This document shows positions 56,969-64,000 of a stretch of DNA of 64,000 nucleotides, piece by piece (position 1 is the stretch's first letter; each line of letters opens with the position of its first letter). The stretch covers positions 1,742,001 through 1,806,000 of the forward strand of contig CP065018.1 of NCBI GenBank assembly GCA_016700415.1. Reading direction: 5' to 3'. A model generated the notes under the pieces. That model was not told the DNA's origin. It saw only the letters and a program-made list of their open reading frames with translations, and made no database searches. This DNA comes from Flavobacteriales bacterium. GTDB lineage: Bacteria; Bacteroidota; Bacteroidia; Flavobacteriales_F; PHOS-HE28. A program made the position numbers and the translations under genes.

Positions 56969-59464
56969 CTTACTGGCTCGTTCGTCCAGCTGCTTCATGG
57001 CCTTCAGGCCGCGTTGCAGGAAGGTGCCGTACTCGTCCGCGTCCGGGGTGTAGCCCACGGGATCGGTGAGGAGCACGCCGTCGGGGCTGATCAGCGCGTA
57101 GTAGGGCTGGCTGTTGTTGATGAAGGTCTCCGTTTGCAGCGTGCTCCACTTGTTGCCCAAGGTCGTCAGTCGCTTTTGCTTCCCGGTACAGGTGGTGTAA
57201 TCGCGCTGTTCGTTTTCGGGGAGTTCGGTCTTGTCGTCCACATAGAGCGAGACGAGCACGTATTCCTTGTCGATTTTTTCACGCACGCTCTTCACGGGCC
57301 AAACATGCTCCTCCATCTTGCGGCAGTTCACGCAGGCATAACCGGTGAAGTCGAGGAGTATCGGCTTGCCCGTGGCCTTGGCCTGTGCGAGGCCGGCATC
57401 GAGGTCGTGGTAGCAGTCCAGGCCGTTCGGGCAATCCTTGGGCAGGATCCAGCTATAGCCCACGGGCGGTGCGAGGCCGCTCATCAGCTTCATGGTGGTG
57501 AAGGTGTTGTTGACCTTGTCCACCCGGAAGCCCAATGCGAGATATATTGACATCGCGCCAAAGAGCACGGCAAAGCCCCATCGCATAGGCGAGATAGTCC
57601 GCACTGGGCTGTCATGCGGGAACCGGATCTTCCCCAGCATGTAGAGCGTGACACCTACGGCGCACACCACCCACACGGCCATGAAAAGCTCGTAGGGCAC
57701 GATCCGCCAGTGTTTCACGAGGTCAGCGTTGCTGAGGAACTTGAACGCCAAGGCCACTTCGGCGAAACCGAGCACCACCTTCACGCTGTTCAGCCAGCTT
57801 CCGGAACGGGGCAGTGAGTTCAGCCAGCCGGGGAACATGGCGAAGAGCGCGAACGGCAGTGCCAGCGCAAGGCCGAAGGCGCCCATGCCGACGGTGAGCT
57901 GCCATGCGCCGCCATCGCCGGTAAGCGCGCCCGCCAGCAACGAGCCGAGGATGGGGCCGGTGCAGGAGAACGACACCAAGGCCAAGGTGAGCGCCATGAA
58001 GAAGATGCCGATCGCCCCGCCAAAACGGCTGGCGTTGCTGTCCATCTTGTTCACCCAACTGCTGGGCAGGGTGATCTCGAAGTAGCCGAAGAAGCTCACC
58101 GCGAAGACTAAGAAGATGACGAAGAAGAAGACATTGAGCCACGGGTTGGTGCTGATCTCATTGAAGATCTCCGGGTTTACCGAGCCGAGCAGGTGGAAGG
58201 GCAGGCTGAAGAGCAGGTAGATCCCGAGGATAAAGGCACCATAGGTGATCGCATTCCGCAGCCCTTTGCCCTTGTCCTCACTGCCTTTGGTGAAGAAGCT
58301 CACCGTGAGCGGGATCATGGGGAAGACACACGGCGTGAGCAACGCCAACAGTCCACCGATGAAACCGAGGAAGAAGATGTTCCAGAGCGAGCCGCCGCTG
58401 CGGACCTGATTGTCCACGGTCTCCACATCGCCGCGCAGCACCGGCTCATCCAAGTTCACCTTGGCGAGCTTTAGGTCGCAACCACCACCGCCGAGCACGG
58501 AGGCGATGGGTTCATCCCCGATCATGGCCGCGCCGGTGGCAGGGATAATGCTGAATTTGACCGGGTCCGGGAACACGCATTTGGAGTTGTCACAAGCCAT
58601 GAAATTGATGGCCCCGGAAATGGGTTCCGCCGGATCGGTGACCAGCACCATCCGACTGAATGTCGCTTCATGCTTGTACTTCCGCACCACGATGCCGAAC
58701 ATATCGTCCATCCCCTCGTGCATGTCGGGTCCTGCTTCCGTTGGCTCGCCGATGGGCTTTGCGGTGGCCAGCGTATCAAAGACGATGCTGGTGGGTATCG
58801 GCCCTTCGCCGAAAGCTTTCTGTGAATACACGCTCCAGCCGTCATTCACTGTTGCCTGGAAATCCAGCTGCCATTTCCCGTTCCCTTTATCACTGGCCGT
58901 CACGGACCATTCCACGGGATCAAGGATCCCGTTAGCTGGCCCTGTGGCAGCGCTCTCCTTCGGGAAGGGCACCCCGGTCATGGCAGCTGCTCCGGTGGCT
59001 GGCGTGATGCTGAAGTAGACAGGGTCCGGGAAGATGCAGGCCTCGTCGTTGCAGGTCATGAAGTCGAAGCGTCCGGTGACGGGCTTGACCGGCTCCGAGG
59101 TGTTGATGCGCTGGGTGAAGATGGCGTGGCCCGCATACTTCTTCACCTTCATCTCGAACACCGGGTCCATGCCCTCCTTCTTGTGGTCGCCGGTCTCAGC
59201 GGTTGTGCCGTTCAGGGTGAAGTTGGGCAGGGTGTCGAAGGCGAAAGCGGTGGGCATCGGGCCGGCCTCGCCGAAGTTCTCTTGGGAATAGACATACCAG
59301 CCTTGGTCCACGGTGGCGGTGAAAACGATATCCCAAGCACCGGGTTCCTGTTGCTGGGCGGTGATGGCCCACTTTACCGGTTCTTTAGGCACGGGTGTGC
59401 CGGGCTGCTGGGCCCTGGCGGCGAAGGAAAGGATGGCGGAGAGCGCAAATAGGATCGACCTCAT
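56966..59464 (-). CDS. dsbD: Thiol:disulfide interchange protein DsbD with duplicated periplasmic alpha domain
   Basis: DsbD passes electrons from cytoplasmic thioredoxin across the membrane to periplasmic reductases. The 832-residue protein has a signal peptide and two tandem DsbD-alpha domains (about 25-160 and 185-315), each with a C-x4-C pair (CNDEAC, CDNSKC). The membrane domain has eight spans including TPCVFPMIPL and FSCTGPILGSLL, whose Cys residues relay electrons. The C-terminal thioredoxin domain has the GYACVNCRKMEEHVWP active site. Most DsbD proteins have one alpha domain. A separate single alpha-domain gene precedes it in the same direction. Confidence 0.93.
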   Translation of the reverse strand: MRSILFALSAILSFAARAQQPGTPVPKEPVKWAITAQQQEPGAWDIVFTATVDQGWYVYSQENFGEAGPMPTAFAFDTLPNFTLNGTTAETGDHKKEGMDPVFEMKVKKYAGHAIFTQRINTSEPVKPVTGRFDFMTCNDEACIFPDPVYFSITPATGAAAMTGVPFPKESAATGPANGILDPVEWSVTASDKGNGKWQLDFQATVNDGWSVYSQKAFGEGPIPTSIVFDTLATAKPIGEPTEAGPDMHEGMDDMFGIVVRKYKHEATFSRMVLVTDPAEPISGAINFMACDNSKCVFPDPVKFSIIPATGAAMIGDEPIASVLGGGGCDLKLAKVNLDEPVLRGDVETVDNQVRSGGSLWNIFFLGFIGGLLALLTPCVFPMIPLTVSFFTKGSEDKGKGLRNAITYGAFILGIYLLFSLPFHLLGSVNPEIFNEISTNPWLNVFFFVIFLVFAVSFFGYFEITLPSSWVNKMDSNASRFGGAIGIFFMALTLALVSFSCTGPILGSLLAGALTGDGGAWQLTVGMGAFGLALALPFALFAMFPGWLNSLPRSGSWLNSVKVVLGFAEVALAFKFLSNADLVKHWRIVPYELFMAVWVVCAVGVTLYMLGKIRFPHDSPVRTISPMRWGFAVLFGAMSIYLALGFRVDKVNNTFTTMKLMSGLAPPVGYSWILPKDCPNGLDCYHDLDAGLAQAKATGKPILLDFTGYACVNCRKMEEHVWPVKSVREKIDKEYVLVSLYVDDKTELPENEQRDYTTCTGKQKRLTTLGNKWSTLQTETFINNSQPYYALISPDGVLLTDPVGYTPDADEYGTFLQRGLKAMKQLDERASK

Positions 59465-59466
59465 AT

Positions 59467-59925
59467 CTACTTGGCTGAAGGGATATCCAAGGTGAACTCC
59501 ACCTTGCGCGGCGGTAGACAGGTTTTATCGTTGCAGGCCATGTATTCCACGGAACCATGCAGGGCGTAGGCTTCCGGCGTTTCGCGTTCCGTGGGCTGGG
59601 TGAATGTGGCCGTACCTCCATGGTAGCGGACGACCATGCCGAAGTTGGGATCGTCCGTTTCTTCCGGTTCCTGTTCAATGGCCGGGCCGGCGAGATGATA
59701 GCCTTGTCCGGGATCCACGGTCACCACTGTGGGCAGCGGCCCTTCGTCGCTTGGCAGCGTAAGTGCGTAAATGTGCCATCCGGGGTCGCATGTGGCGGTG
59801 AGGCGCACCTGTACCGTGTCCCCCCCGGCGGGTCCCGAGGCGAACACCCAAGAGATCGGTCCGCCCGCCCATGCGAGGGATCCCAAACACGTCCCGAGGA
59901 GAAAAAGAAGAATATGTGGAGCCAT
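59467..59925 (-). CDS. Stand-alone DsbD-alpha-like periplasmic protein
   Basis: A 152-residue product with a signal peptide (MAPHILLFLLGTCLGSLAWAGG) and one domain similar to the N-terminal modules of the adjacent DsbD, with the redox Cys pair in MACNDKTCLPPRK and the shared PGWHIYALTLPSDEGPLPT opening. It ends two bases before dsbD starts, so they are probably cotranslated. It may act as a carrier or substrate adapter of DsbD. The start is set by the signal peptide; a TAGCTTTGG box lies just upstream. The frame reaches 60213 into tilS but without protein character. Confidence 0.85.
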   Translation of the reverse strand: MAPHILLFLLGTCLGSLAWAGGPISWVFASGPAGGDTVQVRLTATCDPGWHIYALTLPSDEGPLPTVVTVDPGQGYHLAGPAIEQEPEETDDPNFGMVVRYHGGTATFTQPTERETPEAYALHGSVEYMACNDKTCLPPRKVEFTLDIPSAK

Positions 59926-59986
59926 CGCTGCTTCGGAATGCCCCAAAGCTACCCTTTGGAACGACGATGCACCGAGCCCGAAAAAC

Positions 59987-61330
59987 CTATGCTCGTGATC
60001 CTGATGGCCAAAAAAAAGTGACGCGGAGCACCTTTTCCGTGCCGGGGCCAGGAGAAAACCCTTCCGCCACGCGATATCCAGCGAGCCAAACAACCTTCTC
60101 ACCACTACGAAGCACATAGGTGCAGGCCTTGTCCTTCCGGGAGGTGCCGGCATCGATAAGGATGTCGCTGATGAGCTTGGAACCGCCCAGACCGATGGGC
60201 CGCATGCGGTCACCTGTTTGCCATGGCCGCAGTGTCAGCGGGAATTCCAAGTTGCCCAGGTCCAGCCATGCCGTGTTCATGCCTTCGGAAAGGTCCACTT
60301 CGGCAGGGGCACAGATCCGCCAATGGAACGGCCCGGCACCGCCTTCCTCCTTGTCGGACCGGGAAATGCCAAAAGTGGGAAAGCCATCGGGTTCCCGGTC
60401 CACTACCACCTGCGTCCGTTCGACCGAGATCCGCACGCCCCCGGCATGGAAACGGGCACCTGTGGAACGGTCCCGAACAGCTTCCAGAAGTTGGTCTATC
60501 AGGTCAGGATGCAGGTCTATTCCACTAAGCAGGCGCATCAGGAGCAACTTGGGGGCGGCACTTCCCTCCAAGCGTTCGATCGGGATGCACAGTACACCTG
60601 AGCCATCGGTGGCCAGCCCTTCCGCTTCCCGCGCCAATTGCCGCTCGGCCGCAGCTGCCAGCTCCTTCAGCAGTTCAGCGCCACGGGCCATCGTGCGTCG
60701 GGCACCGGGACGCATGGCCTCCATCAGCGGCAACACTTCGGCCCGCACACGGTTTCGGAGATACTTGGGGTCCGTGTTGCTGGCATCTTCCCGGAAAGTG
60801 ATGCGGTTCGCGACGGCGTACTCCATGATCTGTTCGCGGCCCACACCAAGCAAGGGCCTGCAGATGCGTCCTTCCTCAAGCTCCGTCACCGCAGGGATGC
60901 CCGCCCAGCCATGGGCACCGATACCGCGCATCAGGTTCAGCACCAGCGTCTCCGCCGCGTCATCGCGGTGATGTCCCAATGCCATGTTGGCCGGACCTTC
61001 GCGCAGCAGCTCCTTGAACCACGCGTAACGCAGCTCCCGCGCGGCCATCTGCACGGAAATGCCTTCCGCAGCCGCCATCGGGTCCACGCGAACGGAACGG
61101 AGCGGAAGACCCAAGCACTTGGCCTGCTCTTCCACGAACGCACGGTCGGCATCACTTTCCGCGCCGCGAAGGCCATGGTCCACGTGGGCCACATGGCAAG
61201 GGTGGCCCAATTCGCGGAGCACATGCAACAGCACCATACTGTCCACGCCGCCGCTAACGGCCACCCAGAGCGGCTCTCCGGGCTTCAGCATCCGCTCCCG
61301 GCGGATCAGGCGCCTCACCTCAGCAAGCAT
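59987..61330 (-). CDS. tilS: tRNA(Ile)-lysidine synthetase
   Basis: TilS modifies C34 of tRNA-Ile(CAU) to lysidine, changing both codon and amino-acid identity. The 447-residue protein has the PP-loop VAVSGGVDSMVLLHVL, VDHGLRGAESDADRAFVEEQA, ALGHHRDDAAETLVLNLMRG with its metal ligands, FREDASNTDPKYLRNRVR, and a complete C-terminal domain (TLRPWQTGDRMRPIGLGGSKLISDILID). It overlaps pabB by 11 bases and is downstream of it, in one operon. Confidence 0.95.
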   Translation of the reverse strand: MLAEVRRLIRRERMLKPGEPLWVAVSGGVDSMVLLHVLRELGHPCHVAHVDHGLRGAESDADRAFVEEQAKCLGLPLRSVRVDPMAAAEGISVQMAARELRYAWFKELLREGPANMALGHHRDDAAETLVLNLMRGIGAHGWAGIPAVTELEEGRICRPLLGVGREQIMEYAVANRITFREDASNTDPKYLRNRVRAEVLPLMEAMRPGARRTMARGAELLKELAAAAERQLAREAEGLATDGSGVLCIPIERLEGSAAPKLLLMRLLSGIDLHPDLIDQLLEAVRDRSTGARFHAGGVRISVERTQVVVDREPDGFPTFGISRSDKEEGGAGPFHWRICAPAEVDLSEGMNTAWLDLGNLEFPLTLRPWQTGDRMRPIGLGGSKLISDILIDAGTSRKDKACTYVLRSGEKVVWLAGYRVAEGFSPGPGTEKVLRVTFFWPSGSRA

Positions 61331-62573
61331 GGCCGAAAGCGTTCAGTACGGTGCGCGCCTTGTGCTCACATTCCTCATACTCTTGCACCGGATCGCTGGC
61401 CGCGGTAATGGCCCCGCCGGAGATCAGTGAAGCACGGCCCGTGGAAGCATCCCAGGTCAGGGTGCGGATCACCACGTTCAGGTCGGCGGTGCCGTCCGGC
61501 AGGAAGAAGCCGATGGTCCCGCTGAAAAGCCCGCGGCGCATGTCCTCCGCCTCATCGATCAGCTGCATGGCCCGCACCTTGGGCGCCCCGGTCATGCTGG
61601 CCATGGGGAAGGTGGCGCGCAGGATGTCCATGGGCGTAATGCCCTCGCGGATGCGGGCGCTGACGGTGCTCACCATCTGATGCACGTTCTTGTACGTCTT
61701 CACCGCGCAAAGTTCCTCCACCTGTACCGAACCCGGCGCAGCGATGCGGCTGAGGTCGTTGCGGGAGACGTCCAGCGCCATGATGTTCTCACTGCGTTCC
61801 TTGGGGTCCAGCGCCAGTTCCTCCGCCAGCGCGGCATCCTCGGCCATGCTACGCCCCCGTGGCCGTGTGCCTTTCATGGGCTGGGAGATCGCCCGGTCGC
61901 CTTCGATGCGGATGAAGCGCTCCGGGCTGGCACACAGAGCAAAATGATCGCCGACACGCAGAAAGGCCGCATAAGGCGCGTCAGAATGGGCCAACAGCTT
62001 GGCAAAAGCCGCATACGGGTCGAACTCCGGAAGCTGTGCGGTACGCTGGGTGCAATAGTTCACCTCGTAGATGTCACCCCGGTGAATGTGCACCAGCAGC
62101 TTGCGGACCTGCTCCAAGTAGCGCTCCTTGGTAGTGGTGCGGGTCCAGATGGCGCGGGCCATCGGCGGGAGTGGCCCGGGATCCGCGAAAAAATTCCTCA
62201 AAAATGCACTTCCGGCCCCCTCATCCCCTTTTTCAACCTGAAGGATCGCCTTTCCCTGCCCCAGCCGAACGAAAAAGCGGGGCGACCACCAACTTGAAAG
62301 GACAAAGCCGTCCTGATCCGGGTGGATGCTTGTCAAGTTCTCGAAGTTGTTCTTCAGGTCATATCCGGCAAAACCGAAACAGGCGCTAGGACCAAAGCGG
62401 GGCTCGTTGGTCGAAAGCTCGTGGGTTCCAATGCCGATGACCCATTCATCCCGGTCCCCGATGCGCCGTACGAGTACGGTCTGGAACGGCTCCAAAGCCC
62501 GCCAGTTGAGGGTTCCGCTCCACGGAAGGAGGATCTGTGAATGCACCTTGCAAGGATAGGGATGGAAGAGCAT
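61320..62573 (-). CDS. pabB: Para-aminobenzoate (aminodeoxychorismate) synthase component I
   Basis: PabB binds chorismate and aminates it to 4-amino-4-deoxychorismate for folate. The 417-residue chain has the chorismate-binding signatures IYEVNYCTQ, ASPERFIRIEGDRAISQPMKGTRPRG (the Lys of the PIKGT-like motif is kept; Ile is replaced by Met), SENIMALDVSRNDLSRIA, the TFPMASMTGAPKVRAMQLIDE motif and ISGGAITAASDPVQEYEE. The N-terminal domain is shorter than in TrpE, which together with the absence of trp genes favours PabB. No PabA or PabC is in view. Upstream to 62830 lies a gap of about 250 bases with no gene. Confidence 0.88.
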   Translation of the reverse strand: MLFHPYPCKVHSQILLPWSGTLNWRALEPFQTVLVRRIGDRDEWVIGIGTHELSTNEPRFGPSACFGFAGYDLKNNFENLTSIHPDQDGFVLSSWWSPRFFVRLGQGKAILQVEKGDEGAGSAFLRNFFADPGPLPPMARAIWTRTTTKERYLEQVRKLLVHIHRGDIYEVNYCTQRTAQLPEFDPYAAFAKLLAHSDAPYAAFLRVGDHFALCASPERFIRIEGDRAISQPMKGTRPRGRSMAEDAALAEELALDPKERSENIMALDVSRNDLSRIAAPGSVQVEELCAVKTYKNVHQMVSTVSARIREGITPMDILRATFPMASMTGAPKVRAMQLIDEAEDMRRGLFSGTIGFFLPDGTADLNVVIRTLTWDASTGRASLISGGAITAASDPVQEYEECEHKARTVLNAFGHAC

Positions 62574-62830
62574 CCGCTCATGTGCTATTCGGCTGATCAG
62601 CTGATCAACTGAACAACACCCCCAAATTTATCCCCAACAGGCAACCCACCCCCTCCCCCTTCGTCAATCGGGTGACTCCCAAGATCTTTGCCTTCCCAGC
62701 CCCCTTAAGCACACCCCGGTTCCGCAGTACGGCGTTGTTCACACGGAATTGTTCTCAAAATACGAGGCGGAAGGGAAAAAGATATGGCCGGATGGCACGT
62801 AAAGACAATTCAGTTAACTTTGGCTTGCCC
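62574..62830. other. Gene-free gap with promoter-like box
   Basis: Contains divergent upstream regions of pabB and the next gene. A TAACTTTGG box at 62815-62823 ends eight bases before the next ATG. Homopolymer C tracts occur near 62650. Nothing else is supported. Confidence 0.45.
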
Positions 62831-64000
62831 ATGCAACGACTCATACTCCTGCTTTTAGGTGCTTCCTTCGGCCTGCTCTGCCAAGCACAAAATCCGGCAC
62901 GGCTCGTTTTCAATAGCGCCGCCACCACCGTGAACAATCATCCGTTCGTGGTCTTCAACCCGGACAATGACCCGGCCACGAACCCCGGCACTTACTTGGT
63001 GATCGACAACTCCAATGCGAATGCCATCACGCTGGTGGGAGTGGTCACCGCCGATGTCCCGATCATTAAAAGCGAGACGGAGGTGAACAAGATCCGCTGG
63101 GCCACGGGGGCGGCTATCGGTACGTACATCGTGCCCTTCTCCACCGGCACCACCACGGCGGGCGTGGCCATGCCCCTCACGGTGCAAAAGACCACGGCAG
63201 GCACCGGCGCGGGTTCACTCATCTTCTCCACCTACAACAGCTTGGGCAAAACGACCGGCTCTCCAGTGGCCACCGGTTGGAACAATAACAACTACCGGCC
63301 TTCGGACGTCACGCATATGCTGGATGAACCCACGGGGTTGGCGAACAATTCCAAGAATGCGATCGACCGCTTTTGGATCATCGATGCTGGGGAAGGCAGC
63401 TTTGCCTACACCGCCAAACCGGCGGTGAACATCACCTTTGGATTTGATCCGAGTGAGTCCGATATCAACGGAGTCACCGGAAACAACCCTGTGCTCAATT
63501 CCATCAGCAATACCAACTTGGTGGCTCAACGGTTCAATTCGTTAATAGGCTTCTGGTATGATATCCTGCCCATGGGCACTCAAACATCCACAAAACAGGT
63601 TTCCGGCGTAATCCCTCCCACCCCAGCATCCTTTTTCCGTAGCTGGACCTTGTCGAACACCTTACAACCACTGCCCATCACCTTGGTGGAATGGGACGGC
63701 CAATGCGAAGACAGGGTGGTTAAATTGACTTGGACCACGGCCTCCGAGCAGGACAACCACCTCTTCACTATCGAGAAAAGCCGCGATGCCAGTGAATGGG
63801 CCGCCATCGGCACCGTGCCCGGGGCAGGCAACAGCAGCAGCATGATCAGCTATTCCTTCACCGATGACGGCGCACAGGGCCTCGCCTACTACCGCCTGCG
63901 CCAAACGGATATCAACGGCACCAACACAGTAAGCAATGTGATCGCGGCCGGTTGCGGCACGGATAACGGCATCGCCATCGTGAATGCTTGGGATGACGGA
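62831..64000 (+). CDS. Secreted protein with cargo-type architecture, N-terminal part (cut by window edge)
   Basis: The first 390 residues are visible. A signal peptide (MQRLILLLLGASFGLLCQAQ) precedes a long Thr/Asn-rich beta region, and then (from about 275) LPITLVEWDGQCEDRVVKLTWTTASEQDNHLFTIEKSRDASEWAAIGTV, a segment found just before the sorting domain in many Bacteroidota T9SS cargo proteins. The C-terminus, where a sorting domain should lie, is beyond 64000. The start lies just after a TAACTTTGG box. No catalytic motif; adhesive or structural role possible. Confidence 0.8.
   Translation, partial: MQRLILLLLGASFGLLCQAQNPARLVFNSAATTVNNHPFVVFNPDNDPATNPGTYLVIDNSNANAITLVGVVTADVPIIKSETEVNKIRWATGAAIGTYIVPFSTGTTTAGVAMPLTVQKTTAGTGAGSLIFSTYNSLGKTTGSPVATGWNNNNYRPSDVTHMLDEPTGLANNSKNAIDRFWIIDAGEGSFAYTAKPAVNITFGFDPSESDINGVTGNNPVLNSISNTNLVAQRFNSLIGFWYDILPMGTQTSTKQVSGVIPPTPASFFRSWTLSNTLQPLPITLVEWDGQCEDRVVKLTWTTASEQDNHLFTIEKSRDASEWAAIGTVPGAGNSSSMISYSFTDDGAQGLAYYRLRQTDINGTNTVSNVIAAGCGTDNGIAIVNAWDDG

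Overview
The window reads as the chromosome of a GC-rich member of the Bacteroidota, most likely near Flavobacteriales. The grounds are a type IX secretion locus (porV, porU, a PorP/SprF protein, gldJ), secreted proteins of the type IX cargo kind, a DUF2795 protein, Bacteroidota-type synteny (cdd-porV-porU-gldJ-murF; exbB-exbD-tonB-folC), and start-proximal promoter boxes of the form TAnnTTTG in place of sigma-70 -10 boxes. No species can be named from the sequence alone.

Layout. 1-10 kb is housekeeping: pheT (runs off the left edge), a YhhN membrane protein, recG, a cation/proton antiporter, pdhA-pdhC plus a small methyltransferase, cdd, and a VTC-domain/DUF4956 pair. 10-21 kb is the type IX secretion block with ispF and murF attached, followed by a VapBC module. 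21.5-28.4 kb is the most unusual part: a tyrosine recombinase followed by an AT-rich array of six gene cassettes separated by attC-like sites of near-constant length (133-136 bp). In four cassettes the first 9-10 bases are exactly complementary to the R'' box at the end of the same cassette, which is the signature of integron cassettes. The recombinase lacks the roughly 40-residue insertion of canonical IntI and points the same way as the array. The array ends in a half site next to a 330 bp inverted repeat.

28.5-35.4 kb carries an acyl-CoA dehydrogenase, anmK, an amino-acid dehydrogenase, and exbB-exbD-tonB-folC. At 35.5-35.8 kb are two tRNA-Val genes with a broken tRNA between them. 36-41.4 kb is a carotenoid cluster (an ECF sigma factor gene with an in-frame stop, crtI, crtB, idi, a 53-residue ORF, crtZ, a fused lycopene cyclase); together with ispF it covers isoprenoid supply to hydroxylated carotenoids. 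It is followed by an IS256-family and an IS3-family element side by side.

44-64 kb returns to housekeeping (methyltransferase, cobalamin adenosyltransferase, DUF2795, secA). It is interrupted at 49.8-53.7 kb by a lower-GC stretch with a HEPN-like protein, a 13-repeat beta-propeller and a RelE-type toxin-antitoxin pair. Then come a TonB-like protein, a ComM-like ATPase, gmhA, dsbD with a stand-alone DsbD-alpha protein, tilS-pabB, and the start of a secreted protein that runs off the right edge. Several gene-free gaps hold short inverted repeats built from related words.
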